From Qaidamihabitans albus (GTDB lineage: Bacteria > Actinomycetota > Actinomycetes > Mycobacteriales > Pseudonocardiaceae): a DNA stretch of 64,000 bases. Below the pieces are notes generated by a model that was given only the letters and a program-made list of their open reading frames with translations, was not told the origin of the DNA and did no database searches. The DNA lies in the NCBI RefSeq assembly GCF_016464705.1, contig NZ_JAEHOB010000004.1, positions 310,001 through 374,000 of the forward strand, read 5' to 3'. Below are positions 1 to 8,474 of the stretch, piece after piece. How positions within the stretch are numbered: the first letter of the stretch is position 1; each line of letters starts with the position of its first letter. Position numbers and translations under genes: made by a program.

Positions 1-1
1 C

Positions 2-829
2 GCGCCGCTGATCTCCGACTGGCTGCGCACCGTCGTCGAGCGCGACCCGTTCCTGCGCGGCGAATGCCGCGTGCTGCTGCTCGGCGAGGTGCTGGGCACC
101 ACGGTCGCCCCGCCCGCGGCAACTGAGCTGTCGCGGCCGGACACTTACGGCACGCTGGCCTGCGTCTGGCGGGAGAGCCTGCTTCCCCGCCTCGAGCCCG
201 GCGAGCGCGCGGTGCCGTTCACCGGGCTCACCGCGCGCGAGCTGGACGGCACGCCGCTGATCGACGGCTGGGTGCGCGCGCTCGGCGTGACTCCGTGGCT
301 GGAGCGGCTGACCGAGGCGTGCGTGCTGCCGCTGGTGCACCTGCTGTGCCGGCACGGGATCGCCCTGGAGGCGCACGCGCAGAACATGGTGCTCGTGCAC
401 CGCGACGGCGTACCCGCGCGGGTGGCGCTGCGGGACTTCCACGACGGGGTGCGGTTCTCCCGCGCGCACCTCGCGAATCCCGGGCTGTGCCCGCCGCTGC
501 GGGGCACCCCGCCGGAGCACGAGAACCGCAACTCGTTCGTCGAGACCGGCGACCTGGAACTGGTCGCGGACTTCCTGCTCGACGCGCTGTTCTTCGTCAA
601 CATCGGCGAGCTGGGGATCTTCCTCTCCGACGCCTACGGCCTGGACGAGCGGGAGTTCTGGGCGATCATCCGCGCGGCGCTGCGCCGGTACCACGCGCGC
701 TTCCCCGGCCCGATCGTCGACATCGGTAAACCGGCCGTCGCCGTGGAGCAACTGACCACGCGCAGGCTGCTGCCGGACGCCGAGCCACGGTTGCACACCG
801 TGCCCAACCCGCTGGCCGGCGATGCGTGA
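2..829 (+). CDS. NIS siderophore synthetase (IucA/IucC family), C-terminal part
   Basis: The frame is open from the window edge, so only the last ~276 residues are present. The segment with HAQNMVLVHRDG followed by ALRDFHDG is the family's C-terminal ATP/citrate-binding core and FhuF-like region, seen in IucA/IucC, SbnC/E/F and AsbA-type synthetases. These cytoplasmic enzymes adenylate a carboxylate (usually citrate) and condense it with an amine or alcohol. The next gene, a PLP decarboxylase, overlaps the stop by 8 bp, so the two are translationally coupled. That pairing recalls sbnE/sbnH of staphyloferrin B biosynthesis. The family call is firm. The substrate cannot be told from this fragment. 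Confidence 0.85.
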   Translation, partial: APLISDWLRTVVERDPFLRGECRVLLLGEVLGTTVAPPAATELSRPDTYGTLACVWRESLLPRLEPGERAVPFTGLTARELDGTPLIDGWVRALGVTPWLERLTEACVLPLVHLLCRHGIALEAHAQNMVLVHRDGVPARVALRDFHDGVRFSRAHLANPGLCPPLRGTPPEHENRNSFVETGDLELVADFLLDALFFVNIGELGIFLSDAYGLDEREFWAIIRAALRRYHARFPGPIVDIGKPAVAVEQLTTRRLLPDAEPRLHTVPNPLAGDA

Positions 830-2063
830 GCCGGTCTGCCGCTACGTCTACGACCTCGACGGGCTGGCTGCCCACGCCAGCCGGGTCGTTGCCGCGCTGC
901 CGTGGCCGTGCCGGATGTTCTACGCGATGAAGGCCAACAGCGCGAAACCCCTGCTGCAAACGCTTGCGCCACTGGTGGCGGGCTTCGAAGTGGCATCCGG
1001 TGGGGAGCTGGCGAAGGCCCGGGCGGTGAGTGACGCCGTCCCCGTGCTGTTCGGCGGTCCCGCCAAGACCGAGTCCGAGATCGCCGAGGCGCTACGGCTG
1101 CGGGTGGAGCGCCTGCACGCCGAGAGCGTGCTGGAGCTGCACCGGATCTCCGCGGTGGCCACGCGCCTCGGCCGCACCGCCGACGTGCTGCTGCGGGTGA
1201 ACCTCGCCGGCCCGTTCCCGGCGGCGACCATCGCGATGGCGGGCGCGCCCACCCAGTTCGGGATCGAGGAGGCGGCACTTCCCGAGGCGGTGCGGGCGGC
1301 CACCGAACTGCCCGGCATCCGGCTCGCCGGGTTCCACCTGCACTCGCTGTCGAACAACCTCTCCGCCGGGGCGCACCTGGAGATGCTGGAGCTCTACCGG
1401 CGCAAGGTCACCGGCTGGGAGGCCGCGTTCGGGCTGCACTGCGAGGTGGTCAACGTCGGCGGTGGCATCGGTGTCGACTACACGGACCCGCCCGAACGGT
1501 TCGACTGGGCTGCGTTCACCCGCGGCCTTGCCGCGCTGGTGCGGACGTTTCCGGAGCACTGGCGGGAGATCGACTTCGAGTGCGGGCGGTTCCTGGTCGC
1601 GGCCTGCGGCAGCTACGTCACCGAGGTGCTGGACGTGAAACGCAACCACGGCACCGCTTACGTGCTGGTCCGCGGTGGCACCCACCATTTCCGGCTGCCC
1701 GTCTCGTGGCAGCACAGCCATCCCTTCAGCGTGCGGCCCGTCGACGAGTGGCGGCTGCAGGCGCCCCGGCCGGAGCTGCGTGCCGAGCCGGTGACGGTGG
1801 TCGGCGAGCTGTGCACGCCGAAGGACGTGCTCGCCCGTGACGTCGTGGTGGAGCGGGTCCGGCCCGGCGACCTGCTGGTTTTCCATCAGGCGGGCGCGTA
1901 CGGCTGGGAGATCTCGCACCACGACTTCCTCAGCCACCCGCACCCCGAGCACGTGTTCACCCCACCGCCCTCGTGGCCGCTAGCAGGAAGACTGGCTCGA
2001 CTCCCTCCCGCCGGTTCCCGGCGCGAGCCCGAGCCGGGACGTTCTGCGAGCCATGTTCGCTAG
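822..2063 (+). CDS. PLP-dependent decarboxylase, SbnH/DAP-decarboxylase-like (fold type III)
   Basis: A 413-residue alanine-racemase-fold decarboxylase. The PLP lysine lies in FYAMKAN near residue 33. A barrel His appears in GFHLHSLS, the phosphate-binding glycines in NVGGGIG, and the active-site Cys/Asp region in VVGELCTPKDVLA. It starts inside the preceding siderophore synthetase gene. This suggests a siderophore role such as decarboxylating a citryl-diaminopropionate intermediate, as SbnH does, rather than lysine synthesis. After HDFLSHPHPE the last ~35 residues (rich in P, R and G) do not look like the family and lead straight into AT-richer DNA, so the natural C-terminus may have been replaced at a recombination junction. 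Confidence 0.8.
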   Translation: MREPVCRYVYDLDGLAAHASRVVAALPWPCRMFYAMKANSAKPLLQTLAPLVAGFEVASGGELAKARAVSDAVPVLFGGPAKTESEIAEALRLRVERLHAESVLELHRISAVATRLGRTADVLLRVNLAGPFPAATIAMAGAPTQFGIEEAALPEAVRAATELPGIRLAGFHLHSLSNNLSAGAHLEMLELYRRKVTGWEAAFGLHCEVVNVGGGIGVDYTDPPERFDWAAFTRGLAALVRTFPEHWREIDFECGRFLVAACGSYVTEVLDVKRNHGTAYVLVRGGTHHFRLPVSWQHSHPFSVRPVDEWRLQAPRPELRAEPVTVVGELCTPKDVLARDVVVERVRPGDLLVFHQAGAYGWEISHHDFLSHPHPEHVFTPPPSWPLAGRLARLPPAGSRREPEPGRSASHVR

Positions 2064-2578
2064 CTACGACCAGTACCAAGACGAGCAGATTGAACGGCGT
2101 TGTCGCCCGAACATTGATCAGCTGACTCGGCTACTGTCGTCAACGCGGCCATACCACTACCGCGAACTAGATCACGTCGCCCGATCGCTCGTTACAACAG
2201 CCGGAAGGCTATTCCGTATTTCTTGGGCACGTGAAGAGGAAAAAGAGGGGCGATCGCGAAGAATAATTTCGCCGCCGATCGACTCTGCGTTCTGGTACGG
2301 TCGCGGCGACCGTATGACCGGCTACACGCGAGGTAGTCGATCATTATCGCGGTGGCGGACTCGATCGGTCGTCGCAACGTTGCTTGATGATCTTGGCAGT
2401 GGCGCGGCGAATGTCGTCGCAAGAGTCGTCCAGCCGAGCCGAGCGTCTTTCGGGTTCGGTTGTTTTAGGAGGCGCTCCATTCGGTGTTTCTCGGGAAGTA
2501 CTGGCGCAGCAGGCGATTGATGCTTCTGTCAAATCGGCTGGCTGGTGGCGGGTGACTTCTCCCGGTAGGTGAACGACG
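2064..2578. other. AT-richer gap with no supportable gene
   Basis: About 515 bp whose composition is clearly less GC-rich than both flanks, with A/T-rich stretches unlike local coding DNA. Short open frames exist on both strands: a 155-codon frame starting inside the upstream gene, a 62-codon plus-strand frame at 2384-2572, and 76- and 105-codon minus-strand frames. None has recognisable motifs, a convincing ribosome-binding site or actinobacterial third-position GC. It is probably non-coding or the scar of a recombination event at the end of the siderophore locus. Confidence 0.5.
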
Positions 2579-3565
2579 TCAGAACAGGCTGAGCAGGTTG
2601 ATATTGATGCGCGCGTCGCGCAGCCGCGCTCGAAGCTCGGCTCGTGCGGCCAGCGCGCCATCCACCGAGACCGGCTCGAAGCGCACCGTGTCGGGCGCCC
2701 GCGCTTGCGCCAGCAGGTCGAGGTCGGCGCTGATCACCGTTCCAAGCGTCGCATAGCCTCCACCGGTCACGGCGTCGCGTAGCAGGCAGATGGGCTCGAC
2801 GCCGCTCGGGACCTGGATCGACCCGACGGGGTAGCCCAGGTCGACGACGTTGCTCGGGTTGTCACCGGCGCCAAACGGCTGCTCCCGCTCGACGAACGCC
2901 AGGCTCGGGCCGTCGAGGCGGCAACCGATGCGGTCGGAACGCGTGGTGAGGGTGTAGGTGCTGGTGAAGAACTGCTCCAGCGATTCGGCCGTGAAGCGGT
3001 AGCCGCACAGCCCCGGGACGACCCGGACCGTCACCTGATCCCCGAAGCGGCTGTGGAGGCGGGGGTCGAGGTGTGCGCCAGGCCGCTCCGGCGCCGCGGT
3101 CTCGGAACCGACCCGCAGGGTTTCCCCGGCAACGAGGGGGCCGCCCGAGAGGCCGCCGATCCCGGCGGCGGTGTAGGTCGAGCGGCTGCCCAGGAACGGC
3201 GGGGAATCGATTCCGCCGCGCACCGCGAGGTAGGACCTGGCGCCGGCCCGGGCCAGACCGATCGCCACTTGCTGACCGGCCCGGACCGTATGTGCGGCCC
3301 AGGTAGCCACCTGGCGGCCGTCGATGGTGACGTCGACGTCGGCGCCAGTGACCGCGACGAGGGCGTCCTGCTCGAACCCGAGCGTGGGTCCGGCCATGGT
3401 CGACTCCAGGGTCGCGGCCGACTCGGCGTTGCCGACCAGGAGGTTGGCGCACCGGTGCGAGTACTGGTCCAGCGCACCAGAGGGTGGCAGTCCCATGGCG
3501 TAGTAGCCGGGGCGGCCGAGGTCCTGGATCGTCGTGTGCGGACCGGGAGCGACAACCAGGATCAT
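2579..3565 (-). CDS. pxpC: 5-oxoprolinase subunit C / biotin-dependent carboxyltransferase-like (PxpC/KipA family)
   Basis: A 328-residue protein of the allophanate hydrolase subunit 2 / KipA family. It opens with the typical TTIQDLGRPGYYAMGLPPSG and LDQYSHRCANLLVGN segments, then GGIDSPPFLGSRSTY, and ends with GGYATLGTVISADLDLLAQ. With PxpA and PxpB it forms the bacterial ATP-dependent 5-oxoprolinase, which opens the lactam ring of pyroglutamate to glutamate. Its ATG overlaps the stop of the pxpB-like gene (ATGA). It is the last gene of the long minus-strand operon. The family is certain. The substrate is less so, because the neighbouring PxpB homologue is divergent and the operon context is not plain glutathione or pyroglutamate recycling. 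Confidence 0.85.
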   Translation of the reverse strand: MILVVAPGPHTTIQDLGRPGYYAMGLPPSGALDQYSHRCANLLVGNAESAATLESTMAGPTLGFEQDALVAVTGADVDVTIDGRQVATWAAHTVRAGQQVAIGLARAGARSYLAVRGGIDSPPFLGSRSTYTAAGIGGLSGGPLVAGETLRVGSETAAPERPGAHLDPRLHSRFGDQVTVRVVPGLCGYRFTAESLEQFFTSTYTLTTRSDRIGCRLDGPSLAFVEREQPFGAGDNPSNVVDLGYPVGSIQVPSGVEPICLLRDAVTGGGYATLGTVISADLDLLAQARAPDTVRFEPVSVDGALAARAELRARLRDARININLLSLF

Positions 3566-4464
3566 GACAGGAGCGCCTTGAGTGAGCGCGCGTATCTCAC
3601 CGGGTCCTCCTCGAAGTCGGCGAGAGAGAACTCGACGGGCGCGCGGCGAACGACGTGCTTGTCAGCGTCAACGTGGCGGCGCACCTCGTCGTACTCTTCC
3701 CTGGCGACCGCGCGGAACTGCAGCAGGGTCGAGATGGGGGTCAGCACTGGCGATCGGCGAAACTCGCGCGTGGCCTGACTGAGGTCGACGACCGGAATCG
3801 CGCTACGTCCGAGCAGCTGGTAGCCACCCACTCCGCTGGATGGGTAGATGACGGTGAAGGCACCGCCGTGGGCGACGGCCCGGGCGGGTGTCTCGGTGCG
3901 CGGCGTGAGGTACTTGGGCGCCTGGAGCTGCCGCTCCTGTGGCACCAGCTGGTACGACTCCGCGTTTCCGGGCTTGAAGCAGGGAAACGTCACGATGAAA
4001 GGCGCACTCGAGTGTGCCTTTACCAGCTCGTCGACGGAGGCCAAGCCGTTGATCCGCGCGGTGTACTGGATGTCGGTCTCGGTCGCGGACTGGTGTCCGT
4101 CGCGGAACCGCATGCAGACCTCGACCGACCATGGGTCGTTGTAGAGGACGGGCACGTCGAGGATCTCGGTGGAGATCGTCGTCTCCGACGCTTGCCCGTC
4201 CTGGTGGATGTCCGCGATCGCGTTGAGTGCTCGGCGGGGGTCGATGGTCTCAGGGTCGATGCGGACCAGGTAGCTGCTGTTGGCGGGGGCGATGTCGAGG
4301 ATCCCCGGCAGCTCGAGGTCGGTGATGCGTGCTGTGATCGACTGGGCCCGGAGGGCGGCGGCGAGGCTCATCGCTTCGTCGAGCTCGACGAAGAGGTACT
4401 CGTCGCCGCCGAAGCTGGCGCGGCTCCCGCCGGGGAGCGTCGTGTACACGGGCGAGATTGTCAC
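3562..4464 (-). CDS. 5-oxoprolinase subunit B-like carboxyltransferase-domain protein (divergent PxpB/KipI)
   Basis: A 300-residue protein of the KipI / allophanate hydrolase subunit 1 (CT_C_D) family. The GDEYLFVEL start, the VPVLYND strand, IYPSSGVGGYQLLGRS and LLQFRAV keep the family order. The usual GFxPGFxYL motif is replaced by FPCFKPGNAESYQL, and the protein is some 60-80 residues longer than standard PxpB (about 220). It starts with GTG four bases after the pxpA-like stop and overlaps pxpC by ATGA, so the three are clearly co-translated. The altered motif suggests a lactam or cyclic amide other than 5-oxoproline. This is inference. Confidence 0.75.
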   Translation of the reverse strand: MTISPVYTTLPGGSRASFGGDEYLFVELDEAMSLAAALRAQSITARITDLELPGILDIAPANSSYLVRIDPETIDPRRALNAIADIHQDGQASETTISTEILDVPVLYNDPWSVEVCMRFRDGHQSATETDIQYTARINGLASVDELVKAHSSAPFIVTFPCFKPGNAESYQLVPQERQLQAPKYLTPRTETPARAVAHGGAFTVIYPSSGVGGYQLLGRSAIPVVDLSQATREFRRSPVLTPISTLLQFRAVAREEYDEVRRHVDADKHVVRRAPVEFSLADFEEDPVRYARSLKALLS

Positions 4465-4468
4465 GGCG

Positions 4469-5230
4469 TCACACCCATGGCTCGGCCGGCCGGACGTCGA
4501 ACCCTGCGGCGGTGAGGGAGCGGTTGACCGCCGCGGCGATGGGCACGGCGTTAGGTCGGTCGCCGTGAACGCACACCGAGCGCACCGACATCGCGATGCT
4601 GCGGCCTGACACCGTCACTGCTCGGCCGCGCGCCACCGTCACGGCCGTCTCGGCGACCCGCTCGGGATCCTTGGCTGCGGGACGCGGCTCGATGACGTTG
4701 ATGCCGTCGTCGTCGAAATCGAGGTCGATGGCGTTCTCGGGGATCACCGGGTGGCCCGCCGTCCGCACGGCGGTGAGGGCAGCGGTGGGCGCGATCATCA
4801 GCGGCAGCTCGAAGCCGGCGCTGAAGAGTCCTGCCGCGAGGGCGACCGCGAGCTCGCGGTCGCGGCAGACCGCACCCATCAGAGCCCCGTGCGGCTTGAC
4901 GTGTCGGAGCCGGACGCCTTCGCTCGCGGCGATCGCGGCCAGTGCGCCGACCTGGTAGACGACCGAGTCGACGGTCTCCGCGATCGACATCGCGATGGCA
5001 CGACGCCCGAATCCGACCTTGTCGTCGTACCCGGGGTGCGCACCGACCGCGACGCCGGCGTCCCGCGCGGCTCCGACCGCCGCCCGCATCGTGGCAGGGT
5101 CGCCGGCATGGTGGCCGCAGGCGATGTTGGTACTCGAGACGAACGCGAACAGGCTGACCTCGTCGCCCAGCGGCCAGCGGCCGAAGCTCTCGCCGGCGTC
5201 GGCGTTGACGTCGATTGGTGTGGGCGCCAC
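4469..5230 (-). CDS. pxpA: 5-oxoprolinase subunit A (LamB/YcsF family)
   Basis: A 253-residue LamB/YcsF protein. It has all the family hallmarks: IDVNADAGESFG at the N-terminus, NIACGHHAGDPATM, AVGAHPGYDDKVGFGRR, RLRHVKPHGALM and the C-terminal VCVHGDRPNAVPIA. In characterised bacteria PxpA works with PxpB and PxpC in ATP-driven 5-oxoproline ring opening. The GTG start is preceded by GGAGG at a good distance, which also spans the end of the upstream aminotransferase-fold gene three bases away. Length and motifs are normal, unlike the divergent PxpB partner. Confidence 0.88.
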   Translation of the reverse strand: MAPTPIDVNADAGESFGRWPLGDEVSLFAFVSSTNIACGHHAGDPATMRAAVGAARDAGVAVGAHPGYDDKVGFGRRAIAMSIAETVDSVVYQVGALAAIAASEGVRLRHVKPHGALMGAVCRDRELAVALAAGLFSAGFELPLMIAPTAALTAVRTAGHPVIPENAIDLDFDDDGINVIEPRPAAKDPERVAETAVTVARGRAVTVSGRSIAMSVRSVCVHGDRPNAVPIAAAVNRSLTAAGFDVRPAEPWV

Positions 5231-5233
5231 GGC

Positions 5234-6604
5234 TCATGCCTCCCGTGCGGTGAAGTCGAGCGATCCGATGGTTACGGCGAGGGTGTCGACCAGCCGCTCG
5301 ACGTGCGTCTGGTCGAAGGTGAGGGGCGGGCGGATCTTCAGCACGTTGCCCCGCGGGCCGGAGGCCGAGATCAGCACCCCGGCTCGACGCATCCGGTTGG
5401 TGACCTCGCGCGCGATCCGCGCGTCGTCGGCACCGCAGTCCGACGACAGTTCGACGCCGTAGAACAGCCCGACGCCGCGGACGGCTCTGATGAGGTCGGT
5501 CCCTCGGGCGAGGTCGCGCAGAGCGTCCCCCAGTGACACACCCACCTGGCGAGCGCGGGCGATGAGGTTTTCCTCCTCGATGACCGTTACGACCGCCTGT
5601 GCCGCCACAGCCGCGACCGTGCTGCCGCCGAAGGTGTTGAAGTAGCGGACCGCCGCCTCGAAGGCGTGACCCACCTCGGCACGGAGCACGACCGCGGCGA
5701 CCGGGTAGCCGTTGCCCATCGGCTTGCCCATCGTGACGATGTCCGGGACGAACCCGTGGCGAGCAAATCCCCACCAGTCGTCGCCGGTGCGGCCGAAGCC
5801 GGCCTGGACTTCGTCGGCGATCATCACCGCGCCGTAGGAGCGAACCTCCTCGGCCACCGCCCGAAGGACACCTGCCGGATGGGTCAAGACGCCGTCGGAG
5901 GAGAAGATCGTGTCGACAAGACATGCGCTCACGCCGTACCCGGCACGGACCAGCTCGTCAGCGGCCCGGCGTACGTCGCCTCGCACGGCGGCGGCCAGCG
6001 CGGCCTCGTCAGGGAACCCCGCCGGGTCCGGCGCGGCGATGGTACGCACATGCGGTCCCAGCGGGGCGCCGGGGCCGAGGGAGGGCGAGTACGCCGCCAC
6101 GCTGCTCGTGACACCGTGGTACGCGTGCGCGGTGACGATGATCCCGTTGGCACCCGTGTGGTGGTGGGCGATCCTCGTCGCCAGGTCGTTCGCCTCCGAC
6201 CCGGTGCAGGTCAACGTCATGCGGTCGAGCGGCGCCGGGAAGTGCGCGAGGAGCTGCTCAGCCAGGTCGAGCAGCGGCTTCTGAAGGTAGCGCGTGTTGG
6301 TGTTCAAGGTCGCCAGCTGGCGCGAGACCGCCTCGACCACGCGCGGGTGACCGTGCCCGATCTGCGCCACGTTGTTGTAGGCGTCGAGGTACTCGGTCCC
6401 GTCGCTGCCGTGGAGATACACGCCCCGGCCGTGGGTGACTTCGATCGGATCGGCGTAGAAGAGCTGGTATCCCGGACCCAGGAGCTGGTTGCGTCGCTCG
6501 ATCATCGAGGCGATGTCCTCAGGCTGGGACGCAAGGTCGGCGACGTTGAAGCCGTTGACCATGCCGACGGAGCTGACGGCTGCGCGAGGCGGTGGTGACG
6601 ACAC
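5234..6604 (-). CDS. class III aminotransferase-fold PLP enzyme, AGXT2L/phospho-lyase-like
   Basis: About 456 residues. YNNVAQIGHGHPRVVEA, LNTNTRYL, CTGSEANDLATR, IADEVQAGFGRTG, the PLP-lysine segment IVTMGKPMGNGYPVAAVV and YFNTFGGSTVAA match the AGXT2L subgroup. In animals that subgroup contains ethanolamine-phosphate and 5-phosphohydroxylysine phospho-lyases, which eliminate phosphate and ammonia instead of transaminating. The gene upstream encodes an APH-fold kinase like hydroxylysine kinase, so kinase and phospho-lyase would act in sequence on an amino alcohol. The GTG at 6604 is chosen because AAGGGA lies 8 bases upstream; an ATG at 6562 is the alternative. A plain omega-transaminase activity cannot be excluded. 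Confidence 0.8.
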   Translation of the reverse strand: MSSPPPRAAVSSVGMVNGFNVADLASQPEDIASMIERRNQLLGPGYQLFYADPIEVTHGRGVYLHGSDGTEYLDAYNNVAQIGHGHPRVVEAVSRQLATLNTNTRYLQKPLLDLAEQLLAHFPAPLDRMTLTCTGSEANDLATRIAHHHTGANGIIVTAHAYHGVTSSVAAYSPSLGPGAPLGPHVRTIAAPDPAGFPDEAALAAAVRGDVRRAADELVRAGYGVSACLVDTIFSSDGVLTHPAGVLRAVAEEVRSYGAVMIADEVQAGFGRTGDDWWGFARHGFVPDIVTMGKPMGNGYPVAAVVLRAEVGHAFEAAVRYFNTFGGSTVAAVAAQAVVTVIEEENLIARARQVGVSLGDALRDLARGTDLIRAVRGVGLFYGVELSSDCGADDARIAREVTNRMRRAGVLISASGPRGNVLKIRPPLTFDQTHVERLVDTLAVTIGSLDFTAREA

Positions 6605-6639
6605 GGACGTGATCCCTTGGCTCGTGGCGGGGCGGGTGG

Positions 6640-7656
6640 TTAGGTGGCTGCGAGGAAGTGTTCGGTCGCGGTGCCGAGCGTCTGGATCGCGGCGTCGGCG
6701 CGGACCCAGTCGTGCCGCGAGTGCTCCTGGACGTACTCGGTCCGGGTGGGGTCGGCAGTGGCGCGCCATTGCGAGATCAGCGCTCGTTGCACGCAGCGGG
6801 CGGCAGCGGCCGCGCCGAGGGCTCGGAGTTCGGCCGGTGGGACGTTGCGGGCGCTGAGGAAGCCTCGTACGTGCGCGGACGCCAGCGACCACGGGTCCGC
6901 GAGCCGGTGGTCGAGGAGGTTGGACACGGCGACGGCAAGGTCGTAGAGCACCGGTGCGATGTGCACGTCGCCGAAGTCGATGACGCCGGTGACGAAGCCT
7001 GGAGCGGCCGGGTCCGCCAGCACGTTGTGCACGCTGTAGTCGCCGTGCACGACCTGTCGTGCGCCGCCCTCGGCCACCGGAAGGACGAAGCGGGTGAAAT
7101 GGCTGACCACATGGGCGGCCAGCCGGGTCTGTGCCCGTGGGGGCGTGATGGTGTCGGCGAGCTCGGCCAGTCCGGACAGGTCCCACAGGAGCTGGCGGGC
7201 TGCGGCTGGGTGCCGGAAGTCGGCGAGCGCCGAGGTGACCTCACCGTGCACGGCTCCCACGCGCTCAGCCTGCTCGGGGCTGGGCCACCGCTCGGCGAGG
7301 CTGGTGCCCGGCAGGCAGGAGATGACGTAGACGATGCGGACCGGTAGGCCGCCTGAGCGTTCCCACCGGGTGATGGCCCTCCCTTCAGGAGTCGGCACGG
7401 CAACCGGGACCGGGACCGTGGTGGCCCGCGCGAGATGGGCAGCCGCCGCGAGTTGGAGCTCGACGAGGTCTCGTGGCTCGTCGAAGGCGCAGACCTTGAC
7501 GATCAGGTCCTCGGCCGAGGCGAGCGATGCCCGGTAGGTCTCGTCGCGCTCGGATCCCAGGCGCGTGAGCGTGGCGTCGATGGCGTAGCGCTCACGCAGG
7601 TACTCCCCGAGTTCGTGCTCGAGCCTCCCCGGTGGCTCGATCAACTGGCGATCCAT
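6640..7656 (-). CDS. APH-fold kinase, hydroxylysine-kinase-like
   Basis: A 338-residue phosphotransferase of the APH/choline-kinase fold. An N-lobe with DLIVKVCAF is followed by the catalytic loop VVHGDYSVHNVL (HxDxxxxN) and the metal-binding VIDFGDVHIAP. Its C-lobe resembles hydroxylysine kinase (AGPHD1/HYKK) more than antibiotic-resistance enzymes. The downstream phospho-lyase-type enzyme supports phosphorylation of a small amino alcohol as the first of two steps. The 5' end overlaps the SDR gene by 16 bp. Aminoglycoside resistance is unlikely from context, but specificity is untested. Confidence 0.78.
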   Translation of the reverse strand: MDRQLIEPPGRLEHELGEYLRERYAIDATLTRLGSERDETYRASLASAEDLIVKVCAFDEPRDLVELQLAAAAHLARATTVPVPVAVPTPEGRAITRWERSGGLPVRIVYVISCLPGTSLAERWPSPEQAERVGAVHGEVTSALADFRHPAAARQLLWDLSGLAELADTITPPRAQTRLAAHVVSHFTRFVLPVAEGGARQVVHGDYSVHNVLADPAAPGFVTGVIDFGDVHIAPVLYDLAVAVSNLLDHRLADPWSLASAHVRGFLSARNVPPAELRALGAAAAARCVQRALISQWRATADPTRTEYVQEHSRHDWVRADAAIQTLGTATEHFLAAT

Positions 7657-8402
7657 CCGCCGTCGATGAGCAGGGATGACCCGTGGATGTAGGACGCGGC
7701 GGGTGAGGCGAGGAACACGACCGCGGGTGCGATGTCGCCGACCTCTCCGATGCGCCCGGCGGGGGTGGCCGCGAGCATCTGCTTCTCGTAGCTCGGGTCA
7801 GCCAACAGGTGCTCGTTGATGCTGGTCCGCACGTTGCCAGGTGCGATGGCGTTGACGCGGATGCCGCGCGGAGAGAGCTCGGCGGTGAGCGCCTTGACCA
7901 TGAGCTCGACCGCGCCCTTGGTGGCGCAGTAGGCCGTCGAGTTGGGGAACCCGGCGTAGCCGCAGATCGAGGAGACGAAGATGATCGACGAGCCCTCACC
8001 GAGGTGACCGGTGGCAGCGCGCGCGAGCCGGAACGGTGCCCGCACGTTGGCGTGCCACTGGTCGTCCAGGATCTGGTCGGTCGTCTCGAGGAACGGCGTG
8101 GGGGTGAAGACGCCGGCGGCGTTGACCAGGATGTCGAGCCGGCCGAACCGGTCCAGCGCGCGTCGTACGACGGTGTCCGGAGCGGCCTCGTCGGTGAGGT
8201 CCACGCTGAGGGTCTCGACCCGCTCACGGTTCGCCGCCAGGCTCGATGCGCTGGCGGCCAGCCGCTCCTCGTCGCGACCCACCAGGAGGACCTGGGCGCC
8301 GGCTCGGCGCATGTCGCGAGCGATCTCGGCGCCGATGCCGGAACTGGCGCCGGTGACGACGGCGACCTTCCCGGCCAGGGTGTCGGTATGGATGTGACTC
8401 AT
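7641..8402 (-). CDS. SDR-family NAD(P)-dependent oxidoreductase
   Basis: A 253-residue classical short-chain dehydrogenase. The Rossmann motif TGASSGIG lies near residue 18, NAAG near 90, the catalytic Ser in IFVSSICGYAG, Tyr and Lys in AYCATKGAVE, and a normal C-terminal IDGGW tail. It probably oxidises a hydroxyl or reduces a carbonyl in the pathway encoded by this operon. Its start is supported by GAGGAAG 7 bases before the ATG. It lies 72 bp downstream of the quinone-oxidoreductase-like gene and overlaps the kinase gene. The substrate cannot be predicted. Confidence 0.85.
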   Translation of the reverse strand: MSHIHTDTLAGKVAVVTGASSGIGAEIARDMRRAGAQVLLVGRDEERLAASASSLAANRERVETLSVDLTDEAAPDTVVRRALDRFGRLDILVNAAGVFTPTPFLETTDQILDDQWHANVRAPFRLARAATGHLGEGSSIIFVSSICGYAGFPNSTAYCATKGAVELMVKALTAELSPRGIRVNAIAPGNVRTSINEHLLADPSYEKQMLAATPAGRIGEVGDIAPAVVFLASPAASYIHGSSLLIDGGWIAS

Positions 8403-8474
8403 AAATGTGCTTCCTCGCTGGTGTGCGGGCGGTCAAGGGTGGTGGGCGGCGCGGCGCGGACGCCGGTGCGCGGG

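Noticed and set aside
2053-2520. 155-codon plus-strand frame in the AT-rich gap
   Set aside because: It begins inside the decarboxylase gene, has no ribosome-binding site, no motif and a composition unlike neighbouring genes.
6640-7656. Aminoglycoside resistance gene
   Set aside because: The fold is shared, but the motifs and the phospho-lyase neighbour fit hydroxylysine-kinase-like metabolism better.
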